This document shows positions 12,340-23,137 of a stretch of DNA of 64,000 nucleotides, one piece after another (position 1 is the stretch's first letter; each line of letters opens with the position of its first letter). The notes under the pieces are model-generated. The model was not told the DNA's origin and searched no databases. It saw only the letters and a list, made by a program, of their open reading frames with translations. The DNA comes from Gnetum montanum. Its lineage: Eukaryota > Streptophyta > Gnetopsida > Gnetales > Gnetaceae. The position numbers and the translations under genes are program-made. The stretch spans positions 210,256-274,255 of the forward strand of contig MNCI01015553.1 of assembly GCA_015680685.1 (NCBI GenBank). The letters run 5' to 3'.

Positions 12340-15300
12340 TTACTGGGCATCATGGTGACCTCATGTGAGATATCAATACCAAATTCCTAGATCTTAAGCC
12401 TAGGGCCCATGATAAACATATAACATCTATAGAGGCACCGCTAGATTGGCTGGACCATCTAGTCAAAGCTCTAGATCTAGCAACAAATGATGTCATTGAG
12501 GATCCCCATGTTGAAGTCTGTGTAATGAAACTTAGTGGCAAGGCAAAAACATTGAATCTTAGTTCTTTGTTAGAGCCTCAACACACCCAAAACATTGCAA
12601 AAACACTCAACAACAACATCAAGGTTTTTGCATGATCTTACAAAGATATGCCAAGCCTAGATCCTCACATAGTGTAACACAATATAATCCTTGATCCTTG
12701 CATAAAAATAGTCAAGAAAAAAGCCCACAAGGTTAGACCTGAGGTGGCATTGTTAGTTCATGATGAAATGATCGAGCTTTATAAAGTTGGTATCATCTAG
12801 GCTGTTGACTATGTAGACTGGATCTCCAACATCATGGTTGTACGCAAGAAAAATGGAATCATACACATTTGCATCAACTTTTAAAACCTAAATAACGTAA
12901 CCATTAAAGATGGCTTCCCATTGCCTAGCATTGACCAACTAGTCGATACTATGGCTAGTCATGCCTTGTTGTCCTTTATGGATAGGTTCTCTAGTTACAA
13001 CTAGATTTGAATCAACCTAGAGCACTAGCTCAATATGACCTTCATGATCCCTTGGGGTATGTTTTGTTACACAATGATGCCTTTCGAACTAAACAACATA
13101 GGAGCAATCTATCAATGCACTATCACATACATCTTTAGTGATTACTTGCTAAATTTTCTTAATGACTACATTGATGACATAGTAGTTAAGTCCAAAATGG
13201 CACGCAACCATGCAGATGACTTAGACTATGTACTCAAACATTGCCTAAGACATGACCCTAGGTTGAATCCTGAGAAGTGTGTCTTCGATGTAAAAATAGG
13301 CTTCATGCTAGGTTTCATAGTATCAAAAGTATGCATACATGTAGACCCCAATAATATCAAAGTCATCATAAACTTAGCACCACTAGCTAACCTTAAGGAG
13401 CTACATGGGTCATAAGGTATACTACAATTCATTCATAAATTTATCATGTGGTTGACTAACAAGTTGCAACCCATGTAGCATCTTCTCAAAAATGGAGTCC
13501 ACTTTTAGTGGATGACTCAATGCTAAGAGGCATTTGAAAACCTTAAATGTAAGCTAGCTCAACTTCCAATAGTTTACCCTCTATAAAGAGATAAATCATT
13601 TTACATCTACCTTTCAACCTCTGACATGTCCATCAACTCTCTGCTTCGCCAAAAGCAAGATAATGGCTCAAAGGTCCTTGTATACTACCTAAGACATGTG
13701 TTAGTGGCCCATGAAGTAAAATATAATGATGTGAAGAAGAAATAGCTCACCTTAGTCTTTGCACTTAAGAAGATACATTATCTTTTCTACAGCCAGGTAA
13801 ACATCATCTATAAGAGTAATGTACTCTGGAAAATCATTGCAAACATTTATGAAAGTAGTCAGATTACAAGGTGGAAAGAAATAACCATAGAGTTTAGCTT
13901 TCACTATATAGCACAAGCATAAACTAAAGGTTAAACAATAGCCACACAACTCACGGCTTCACCAATAAACAATCAAGCAATGATAGATTTAGAATTTCTG
14001 AATGAGCATGTTAGTAGCATAAGCCAAGTACCTACCAATTTTGAGTTTATTTTACACTTCAATGATGCTTCAACCTCTCAAGGGGGTAGTGCCACTTTTG
14101 TAACCATGTTTCTCTCTAGGGAGATCTAACCCTTTGCTTATCACTTTGCATTTCTTTGCACTAACAATGTAGTAGAGTATGAAGTTCTTCTTAGAGGTAT
14201 CTTAGCAACTTGTGACCTAGGAATTCAAAACCTAGTGATCTGAGGCAATTCATAGTTAGTAATTAACAAAGTTATAGACATTTACACTTGTAATGTACAA
14301 CACTTACAACCTTACTGTGACTTCACAAAGAACTTGCTCAAATGATTTGGAATTATAGAGATCCAACACATCCCCTACAATGAGAACACCATTGTTGATG
14401 CATTAGCTACACTAGCCCTCAGCATTGAACCTAACATGTTCCATGCCTTGCCCACCTTAGTCATGGATTGCACCAAACCTATCACACAAACAACTAACAT
14501 TGCATCCATATCCATAATAAGCATGACTCATGCATGAGAATGGTATGACAAGTTTAAGTGTACCTTTAATAGGTTGACCCTCCACAACACCTAGCCACTG
14601 CCCAAAAGGATGTAGTGAAAAAATGGTCATAGCAATACATCCTCATAGGTGATAACACACTATGTCATAGATCCTACGATGGCATACTACTAACCTATGT
14701 TAGCAATAGCAAAGCACAAATGATCATTGATCAAGTCCATGAGGGATTGTGCAAAGGTCACATAGCATTAAGGACAATGATATCGAAAATTATTGGTCTT
14801 ATATGGAACATGATTCTGTATCTAAGGTCAAGATGTTCAATGTGTGTCAATGGCATGGTAATCTATTGCACACGCCACACACTGAACTACATACCACATA
14901 GATCATGTGGCCATTCCAATGCTAGGGGTTGAATATCATAGGACCTATCATGCCTAAGTCCTCTGTAGGACATAGCTTCATCATAATCACAACTGAATAC
15001 TTTACCAACTGGGTTGAAGCTATTCCTCTTAGGAAGACAACATTTCAATAGGTTTGTAAATTCATCCTTCACAACATAGTAACCTGATTTAGTCTACCTA
15101 TGACTATATTCATAGACAATGGGCCATAATTTAGCAATGCAGAACCCAAAGCCTTCTACAAACACCTTCGCATTAAGCATCCCTTTTTGTCATTATACTA
15201 CCCATAGGTGAATGGCCAAGCAGAAGCCACAAATAAAGTCATCATCAACCTTCTAAAGAAAATTCTTAATAGTAGCAAATGGTGATGGCACAAGTTGCTA

Positions 15301-15762
15301 GTCTATGCACTATGGACCTACAACATAACACGAAGGATAGCAATTGGTGAGATGCCATATAGCCTTATGTATGGGTCTGAAGCAATTTTGCCTCTTGAAT
15401 TGTAGGTCCCATCACTTCATGTGATCCTCTCGAGCTTCATTAATGAGGCTCAAAATAATGAGTTAAGAACCATTAACCTTGACTCTATAGAGGAGTGCTC
15501 ATAGACACTTGATTTCATTGAATGGTATCAAGAAAAGCAATGGGAAAAGCATCATCATAATTAGCATCAACACTAAATCAAGAAAGGGGACTTAGTCCTC
15601 AAGGTCAATCATGAACCCATAGATAAGTTCTCAACCAACTAGGAAGGGCATTTCATGGTCACCAAGGCCTATGAAAACGAAGCACTCAAGTTTGCTGATC
15701 TAGATGTAAATGAGTTTTCCAGTCTGATCAACCATTTGTACTTGAAGCTATACTATGCCTAG
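12340..15762 (+). pseudogene. pol: pol pseudogene of element A: RT, RNase H, archaeal-type RNase H, integrase
   Basis: A conserved N-terminal block (LDWLDHLVKALDLATNDV, 12440-12500) is followed by reverse transcriptase (about 12760-13430). The catalytic box YIDD is intact at 13167-13178, with flanking FLND and IVVKS. Next come the Ty3-type RNase H (about 13480-13930, VYYLRHV-like, YNDVKKK), an archaeal-type RNase H (about 14040-14400, LHFNDAST, CTNNVVEYEVLL) with active-site Asp changed to Asn, and integrase (about 14640-15400: VHEGLCKGH zinc-binding start, CSMC, then the catalytic core and a VNGQAEATNK segment at about 15210). A C-terminal segment ends at TAG 15760-15762. No chromodomain is seen. 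Many TAG stops occur. Confidence 0.88.
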
Positions 15763-15789
15763 AACATAGCACCACATCATTAACAAAGT

Positions 15790-16255
15790 GAGGTAAGCAA
15801 TTGTCCACTATGATATTAAACTGGCATAGCAAGTCCACTATGACTATAAATTGGCATAGATCATCCTTGGGATACAATGTTAAATTGGAATCCATAGCAC
15901 ATCCACTATCTGCTATGATATTAAACTAGCATAGAAAGTCCACTATGACTTTAAACTAGCATAGAGTGTCCTTAGGCTACGATGTTAAATTGGTATTCAT
16001 AGCACAACAAGTCCACTATGACTATAAACTGGCATAGCTCATCCTTGAATCATAATGTTAAACTAGCACAACATCCACCATCTACTATGATGTTAAAATA
16101 GTACACAATAGTTTTCTAGGGCTATAAACTAGCACATCACACACTTCCAAGACCTTAAACTAGGTTCACAGTCTACTAGGACTTTAAACTAGCATAGCAT
16201 GTAGTCTACCAAGACCTTAAATTGGGTTCATAGTTTAGCACACATAGCTCAATAA
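15790..16255 (+). repeat. Junction array 3, element A 3' tail
   Basis: About ten degenerate copies of CTATGACTATAAACTGGCATAG, CATCCTTGG...AATGTTAAACTAGC and CTACCAAGACCTTAAATTGGG follow the pol stop. The same sequence types occur in the tails of B, D and E. Confidence 0.8.
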
Positions 16256-16313
16256 TCATAGTGCTATGGATAGGCAAGAATGAATAATTTTGATTCTTTG
16301 TCATCTACCCACA

Positions 16314-16318
16314 CCTTG
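16314..16318. other. Target-site duplication of element D (left copy; right copy 43526-43530)
   Basis: CCTTG directly precedes the D LTR (TGTACTGA). The identical CCTTG directly follows the other LTR (GTTTCA) at 43526-43530. A 5-bp duplication is typical of Ty3/gypsy integration. Confidence 0.93.
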
Positions 16319-17784
16319 TGTACTGACGTAAATCATCAATGTAAGACTGGAAGGGAAAAAAACACCAAAAGATCGTCAAGCAGACATAGCTAACCCTGCC
16401 TTCACCCGAGGGCAAGCTAGAAAATAAAATGAAGATAGATTTCCTTGGATGGTTTACACGCAAATCAACCAAGGACTTCCCCAAGCGTAAACTACAGCTT
16501 TTGCTAGGGTAATCGTAACTAATGTTTTAAAACGTAAACAGTGTGCATTCAATGTAAACAAAAACGTATACAGAACTGGTATTGTAAACAAAACATAAAC
16601 TGAACGTAAAACAAAGCAAAAAATATAATGGCTGTCAAAACGAACTATATTGTATTGCTTAGAAAAGATGTGCACTGGTCAAGGAATAGCTACACATGTG
16701 GATGACAGGTCAAGCACCAAGCCTTGGGGTGATGTGATGTATTTCAGAAGTGCTTGGATGCTAGGAGTCAAGTGTGACTAAGCATCCAAGGATTTTTGAT
16801 CTGAGTTTCATAAGTCTTCAACCTTCAAAATTGGCAATCCCATTTATGTGAATTGATAGGGTATTTATAGGGTTTCGCTAGGTTCGGACATGGAATTCAT
16901 AGATGAAATCAGTGGTTGAGAGATGAGAGGAAAATAGATCATGTGACACGTATCCAATGGACAGCCACATATGAGTTGGACGTGTGTAGGCAGGCTATGT
17001 TTTTGACCAGGTTCATTATATCTTACATGTATGAAAAGGATAGTATACAACAAGAAGATTCGATCCCAACTCACTTGACCATGGATCGACTACTGTAGGA
17101 TGTCGATTTGAGTGGTTTTGTGGCTATTTGAGGTGTTTTTGTTCTGTTAGAGCTTGTAGTGTGAGTTGATTTGGTCTTGGCATGTCCTAAGCATGTGTTT
17201 GGCATGATTTTGTCTAGGCATGATTAATACTCATGCTGCCAGCATGTGCTCAGCATGACCTCAGCGTGAGTGACTTGAAAATGATACATTTCACTCCAAA
17301 TTTTGATTTTTGAAGACTATTCCTTGAGTACAATAGTTTCTTAACTGTGTTTGACCCTGAGAGTGATCTGCAAGTTGAAACATGAGCTTGGATGTGCCTT
17401 GTTTTAGACCACTTTTGGTAGCTCACACTGGACTCATGCTGCTAGCATGAGCTTAGCGTGAGTGAGTGAAACTTGCAATTTTGGATTTGAAATATGTGAT
17501 TCTGGAGGTTGAGACTGGAGGTTGTCAACAATGAACCCTAAGGATGAGTTGCACCTTGGAAGTCAGATCATTTACACTTAGTTTTGAGGCTTCCAAAGTT
17601 GGTCACGCTGGACTCATGCTACCAGCGTGAGTGCAACGTGAGTGAGAAAATTTACACAATTTCCAGTGTGGTTGCCAGGGCAAGCCAACATGAGTGACCA
17701 AGACAAGCCAATGTGAGTGCCCAAGACAAGCTACCATCAGTTATTCTCGTTTCAAAGTGTTAGGCCAAAATTAGTGGTGTTTCA
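16319..17784 (-). repeat. 3' LTR of element D
   Basis: It starts TGTACTGA and ends GTGGTGTTTCA on the + strand and aligns throughout with 42079-43525. It contains near-palindromes built on CATGCTGCCAGCATG (about 17240-17640). The sequence on its internal side, 17785-17799, reads as a polypurine tract on the minus strand. Confidence 0.92.
16862..16869 (-). promoter_or_regulatory. TATA box in D 3' LTR
   Basis: TATAAATA on the minus strand, conserved in the other LTR at 42622-42629. Confidence 0.7.
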
Positions 17785-17839
17785 TTGCCCCCTCTTTGTT
17801 GAGGTTTGAAGGAATCCACCCAAGAGGCGTCAACAAAGA
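17785..17839 (-). other. Polypurine tract and preceding hairpin, element D
   Basis: On the minus strand a purine run, AAAGAGGGGGCAA, abuts the LTR start TGAAACACC. TCTTTGTTGA (minus strand, from 17839 to 17830) can pair perfectly with TCAACAAAGA (17802 to 17793), whose end is part of the purine run. B has a 15-bp version at the same place. Confidence 0.7.
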
Positions 17840-18999
17840 AGTAAAAAACACCAAGACCAACCAAGTACCAAGGATTATCTATCAGCCCCTAGCTGGACAT
17901 CATCACACCATGTTCAAAAGTACATGGGATTGGGAAAGTGTAGTTCAAGATGCATGGGGGATCAGTTGTAACTGAGGGGAATCAAGAGTTGATCAAGTAT
18001 TATAATTTCTGCTAGAATTGTGGAAGAGGAACTCTCTCACATGAACAAGCTATATCTTTAGTTCTTATCGATAGCTAGTTTTCAGCAGACTCGAAACCAA
18101 GACATAAGAGGTGTGTTCTTTGGAGAAACAAGACACTTGTAGAGTGTTTATGGGGGCCCGTTGTAAATAGTGAAATCCATGTGATGATGTGCAACATGAT
18201 CATTTGAGACACAAGTGTAACTTTTTTTCTAAGAATATTGCCTTCCCGCCTAGGGCTTGTATGAGAAGAGCCAATGGTCTTTGGTCTATGATGTCCATGG
18301 GGTAATGAAGAACTTTTCCATGCATTTTGATCTTTGATATTTTTGTTATTTTTTCTTTCTTTGATTATTCTTTTTCTATTTTTTTTATCTTTTTGGTCTT
18401 TTTGAAAGAGCTTTCTTTCAGTGTTGTGCTCATGCTCATGCATTTGCATTTTGTATCATGTACTATGTACTGTGTTTTGTGTTGCAATTTCTTAGAGAGT
18501 TACAGTGTGCAACAATGTATCAAGAGTTTTGGAATGAGTAGAATGTATCAAGGGGGTGTAATTGAATAAGATAAGGGGAACATGATGGGGAATAGGAAAT
18601 GCATCAGGAGTTGGGAATGTACTTATGAACAGATTGATTAACCCAGTCACGTGCATCAGGAAAAATGTGATACATTGGCATGATGATGAATTGCATCTAT
18701 GCACGAATGCCTCAAGTGTGTCATCCTGCAAACACAACTCCAAGAAGAAAAGAAAAACACAAATGAAATGGTTAACTAAGAACTTTAAACAAGGAGATGA
18801 ACAAAGAGAGGGAGCAATCAAGTGCAATTTCAAAGCAAACAGAATCATGAACAACCTTAGCTTCATCAAGGCCCATGAGACAAATTATATAGCAATTTTT
18901 GGTGGAATATGTATAGCCAATTTTAGCAACACATCCTTTTAAATTTTTCCTGGTCATCGATGATGTCACCATTTTATAGTTTTGGTAGACTGTTGCAAG
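17840..18999 (-). other. Non-coding 3' tail of element D
   Basis: Conserved with E (56554-57670) and in part with the A tail (44180-44300). Segments such as TTAAGCCAC...GAGTGCACA and the block near a TCATCCTGCAAACA motif (18722) are shared with E. T-rich open frames here (for example 18327-18569) are not conserved as protein. I see no gene. Confidence 0.65.
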
Positions 19000-19575
19000 T
19001 TAGTTTCATGTCATAACCCTTTTCATGGTGCCAATTTAGCATCGTAGTGGATGGTGCATTGCTAGTTTATAGCCATAGTAGACTATGAAGAGGAAAAATA
19101 GTTTATAGTCTTAGTGGACTCTAGATGCTAGCTTTATGTCATGGAAAACAGATGAGGTAGTTTAGCGTCATACCAAACATAGCTCTGTGGTGTTAGTTTA
19201 TTGTCATGACTCCAGGACATTCTGTGGTATCAATTTTAAGTCATGATGCTAGGATTGTTCTGTGGTATCAATTTTAAGTCATGATGCTAGGACTATTCTG
19301 TGATATTATTTTTGAGTTATGATGCCAAGACTATCTATGCTAGTTTATAGTCATAGCGGACTATTTGTGATTACCTTGCTTGTGTGAGGTGTGATGCTGC
19401 ATGCGTGGTTATGTTGTGCGCTTGTGAGATCCTACAAAGATCAACTAGAAAGAAAAAAACATCAAGAGACACATGTTGTACATAGATTTGAAATGTGTGA
19501 ATGAAAGAAAAGTAATGCAAACAGTGATATTTTTAGGCCATTTTGAGCCATAAGCTAGTTTAAGGCCTTTTTGGG
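19000..19575 (-). repeat. Fused junction arrays of element D tail
   Basis: On the minus strand, GGCCTTAAACTAGC of array type 1 (19555-19575) follows the protease, then units with GTTAAATTGG and CTATGACTATAAACTAGC of array type 3 (19000-19370). In A and B these two array types are separated by the antisense gene and all of RT to integrase. Confidence 0.75.
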
Positions 19576-19739
19576 CCATGTGTTTTTGTAGTTTTATGTT
19601 TTTTGTTTTTATGTTTGATGTTTTTCAAATGCAATGTGTAAACTAAGTTGATGAATGTGTAAGCAAAGAAAAATATGTGATCTAAGTGAGTGGGCAAAAT
19701 GTAAATGCATAGGCTAGTGTAATGTAAACAAAAGAAAAA

Positions 19740-20581
19740 AATGCATGGCAAAGGGTAGGCAGGCACCCACATTTTCGGCCAAGAGAAAGTCTTGGTCATG
19801 TAGTTTCTTCCTAACCAGGCATGGATTAGGGAGTGTGCAAGGCTCAGGATCCTCTAGGAAGTTATTGGCTTCAATCACTCATTCAAGTATGTTAGCCTTA
19901 TGCGTTGCATTGGTTACCGTAGGTGTACCACCAAGAAACTCTTCTTCCAAAACTTGCGCCATGTCTATGTCGTGGATAGTCAAAGAAGAAGTGTTATCAC
20001 CATGGATGATAACTTGACCACCTTCGTATGGAAGGTGGATTTCTTGGTGGATGGGAGAAGAGATGGCCCTTATTTGGGCTAGCCAAGGCCTACCTAGAAT
20101 CATGTTGAAACCTAGCATCTCCTCTATGACAGTGAAATCTGCACTAGTGGGGAATTTCTCTCTTGCTACAAAGGCTAAGTTGATTGTACCCCTAATTGTG
20201 ACATGTGATCCATTGAAGGATTTTAGACATGTGGTTTTGGCTAGCCTGATTTCATCTGCCAAGCCTAGTTTATCAATGATAGAGTATAGTACTACGTTTG
20301 TCACTACACCATCATCAACATGTATCCTACGGATGGTACATTGTCCAACCCGAATGCTAATGGATAGTGGAGCTGTAGTGACCCCCCCTCGTGCAGGGTT
20401 GACTTTGACTGCATCATCGTGAAAGGCTAAGGTTGTTGAACCCGATTCTTGTGGTGTAGGGGGAAAGATTATTGCACGAATGGATGCCTCATTTGCAAGG
20501 ATGTTTTCCATAATAAGAATGGAGGCCAAGCCCTGGGCCAATGCTTGGCAGTGAGTAGATGAGGTCATGACCAAGTCGTAC
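19740..20581 (-). pseudogene. Protease region of element D, cut at its 5' side by element B
   Basis: This is the retropepsin-like domain on the minus strand. It begins at the B insertion (20581), continuing the linker of 39137-39357 in the same sense (…NLY, then DLVMTSSTHCQALAQ). The active-site segment IHVDDGVVTNVV covers D-D-G at 20316-20308, followed by CLKSFNGSHVTIRGT, FTVIEEMLGFNMILGRPWL and EIHLPYEGGQVIIHGDN. This is the longest intact protease frame in the window (over 230 codons). The tail LPNPCLVRKKLHDQDF (about 19830) matches A, C and E. The frame stops at 19879, with homologous sequence continuing beyond. Confidence 0.9.
20577..20581. other. Target-site duplication of element B (left copy; right copy 39132-39136)
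   Basis: CGTAC precedes TGAAACACC of the B 5' LTR, and CGTAC follows GTTGCTACA of its 3' LTR at 39132-39136. Removing B plus one CGTAC restores D's linker frame. Confidence 0.96.
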
Positions 20582-22318
20582 TGAAACACCTCAAAGAATG
20601 CAAGGTCATTCTGGCTTCACCAAGCCTTGCAAACCATGTAGCATTATGGCAATTCATCAGGAGGAGGATGCTCTGAGTTTAGGCCATCTAGTTCGCCAAA
20701 TTTCTACTTTAGGTGTTAACAAGCTCTACGATTCATCCTGAATGCCCACCTAAGTAGCCTGCCCGATCGACAGACTACTCAGAAACAACACGGAGTTGGC
20801 AGCAACACTCTAGGTGCACAAGAAACAGTTTGGCAAGTTTTCTAAGTCACAAAGTCTACTACGCTATGCTACGCCCCGCTATGTAGTGTAGCAAGCTTCA
20901 GAAGATGATTACAGAACAAAATGCTACACTATGCTACACCACATGACATAATGTAGCGTGACAACAGATTCACAACCAGTCCCCTCGCCCAGTTTCAACT
21001 CCTTCAACAATGTTCCTTTCTGTCAAGAAGCGGCGGACCATGTCTATTGCTACACTACGCTGAGCTGCAAGGTGCATCAAGGTGTAGCAATCTTGTGGAA
21101 GAGATAGAAGGAAGCTTAAAGGGCGGAAACAGTAAAGTTCGCAAGTATTGCATCGCAGGGAACAAAGTGTGCAAATCAGCAAAGTTTCTATGACTAAGGC
21201 CGGTTGCTACGCTACGTAGGGTAGCATAGCGTAGCAAGCATGCGACATACATATTGGTGTTATGCTACGCCAAGCATGCCACGCTACAAAGCATAACAAG
21301 GCATGTGGGTGGTTGTGCGACATCAATGCACTTCACCTAATTAGAACATTGGCACACGCCTCCAGATGCTGATGACACAATTACGATGTGGCATGCTCAC
21401 AATTGCGACATTGTAGTCTCAAAGTCACAATGGTCATGAGTGTCTAACGGCCACATTGGCATGTGCAGCATGAGCAAGTCAACAAAAGTTGAATGAACAT
21501 GGCTTCCAAACAGCCCCTTTCGCATGCCCTTGGTCCTATAAATATCCCGACAAGTAATACTAAGTCTCCTCTTCTTTTCGACTACCTTTCCCTAGCTGAG
21601 ATTCTCTCTGACTCTCAAACTCTCTGGCTCTCTCTTCAGCTTGCTTTTTTGGCTAACTTTCTCTCTGGTTTTGATAGAAACCCCACTCAGTTCAAAATTT
21701 TTCCAAGTGTCTTATTTCTCTGAGGGAATCAAGTTCCCTTCCTGGCATATTGCAGCATCGAGTATTGTAAGCTTTCTGTTCGGCATCGCAAACAGTTAGC
21801 ATTCCCAGCTGACATTCCATTTTGACTCCCTTTCTAGTACCTTGGTAGAATTCCTATGTTGTCAGCATCAAAGTTCGCACCCAAGCACACAACCTGCCCA
21901 CTCTGTGCACCCTGGTTATTCTTGGGGCCTCTGCACTTGATCACGCTATGCAACTGACTGTATCCACCTTGGCAGAGCAAATTTGTAGCTTCAGAGCTAT
22001 GCATTCTTCTAACTGTATTTTACTTTGTTTTCTGTTACTATTGCATGTTGCATTATTTCTTGTCTTATTTACTTTCGGGTATCGTTTCGCTTATTTACTT
22101 TCAAGTATCACATCGCATTTCTGTCTCTGTTTCAAAAATATATGTTGCAAAAGGCTATATAGACACCGATTAAGTCCCTATCTAATCGACCAGACTGTTC
22201 AGGGTGCCCTCTATCTGCACACACTCCCAGCATGGCCCTCTCGTGGGTATGAGGTTGAGACTATTGCACCCGTCGACCCCTCGGTGGTTTCCAGCTATCG
22301 ACGTTTTCGGTTGCTACA
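20582..22318 (+). repeat. 5' LTR of element B
   Basis: TGAAACACC to GTTGCTACA, 1,737 bp, aligned with 37384-39131. It contains clustered GTAGCATAGCGTAGC and CTACGCTACG direct and inverted repeats (20860-21300). The 141-codon open frame at 21948-22373 and its counterpart at 38698-38982 are LTR sequence and not convincing genes. Confidence 0.95.
21537..21544 (+). promoter_or_regulatory. TATA box of B 5' LTR
   Basis: TATAAATA within GGTCCTATAAATATCCCG, identical in the 3' LTR at 38350-38357. It probably sets the U3/R border for the element's transcript. Confidence 0.8.
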
Positions 22319-22341
22319 GTTTTCTAGCACTAGAAGGAGGG
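22319..22341 (+). other. Primer-binding site of element B (altered)
   Basis: TAGCACTAGAAGGAGGG follows the LTR after GTTTTC. It matches TGGCGCTAGAAGGAGGG of D except for TGGCG to TAGCA, two G-to-A changes that remove the tRNA-end complement. Confidence 0.6.
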
Positions 22342-22439
22342 CATTTTGGTGCCTTTTTCGAGTGTCACAGTAGTTCTGTGAGCCTTCTGGACCCTGATAT
22401 GCATAAGTGTAAATGTAACACCCATTTGTGGTTGTCTAT

Positions 22440-23030
22440 GCCTTGTGTGGTGTAGATCAGTCGCCTCGATGGTTCCTCGGGATCCCCACAGAACACAAAG
22501 CCTCTAATTTCTTATTAACTAGCCTATTTTACGGTAGTCTTGCATGCGTTATGTACCCTATCGTGCATGTGGTATAGAGCGATCGCTTCGACAATTCCTC
22601 TGGAACCCCGTAAGACATAAAACCTACTTGTCTGCTAGTTAACTTCCCCTCACTTTCTTGCATGCATTCTTTACTATCTCGTGTGGTACAGGGCGGTCGC
22701 TCCGATGGTCCCCTAGGGATCCTGTGAGACACAAAGCCTTCTTGATCTCTAGTTAGCTCGCCCATCCTATGGTAGTCTCGCATGCATTCTGTATCCCATC
22801 TCGTGTGGTACAGAGCGGTTGCTTCAACGGTCCCTCAAGGATCCTGCGAGATGCAAAATCTTTTTGGTCACTAGCTAGCTTTCCAGTCTTATGGTGGTCT
22901 TGCACACACTTTGTACCCTATCATGCACTAGTGTAAACATAACACCCGTTTGTGGTTGTCTATGCCTTGTGTGGTGCAGATCAGTCACCTCGACAGTTCC
23001 TCTAGAGTCCGACAAGATGTAAAGCCTTCA
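22440..23030 (+). repeat. Leader tandem repeat, element B: five copies of about 115-165 bp
   Basis: Each copy carries GTGTGGTRYAGA, then a C/G-rich segment like CGGTCGCTTCGATGGTYCCT, then a GATCCTGYGAGACACAAAGCC segment. Starts are near 22448, 22563, 22680, 22803 and 22970. The first and last copies also share a TGTAACACCC...TTGTGGTTGTCTATGCC prefix. The block lies between the primer-binding site and gag. No equivalent is seen in A, C, D or E. Confidence 0.8.
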
Positions 23031-23137
23031 TTTTTGCTATTTTCTAGTTTCCTTGCTCGTTCACACTCTTTTGGATAACTTTTTTCCTTTTTTTCATAAA
23101 TATTTGCATAGCTACCTACATAACTACTTGCTTAACA

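Noticed and set aside
18075-18942. Several 100-125 codon open frames in D's tail on both strands
   Set aside because: The DNA aligns with E's tail, but the frames are not kept there. T-rich composition explains them.
21948-22373. 141-codon hydrophobic open frame at the end of B's 5' LTR, with a similar frame at 38698-38982
   Set aside because: The two are LTR copies and so similar by descent. The frame runs across the LTR end and primer-binding site, and no other LTR here has it.
22440-23030. Evenly spaced repeats in B's leader considered as a CRISPR-like array
   Set aside because: Units are over 110 bp, degenerate and without unique spacers, in a plant retrotransposon leader.
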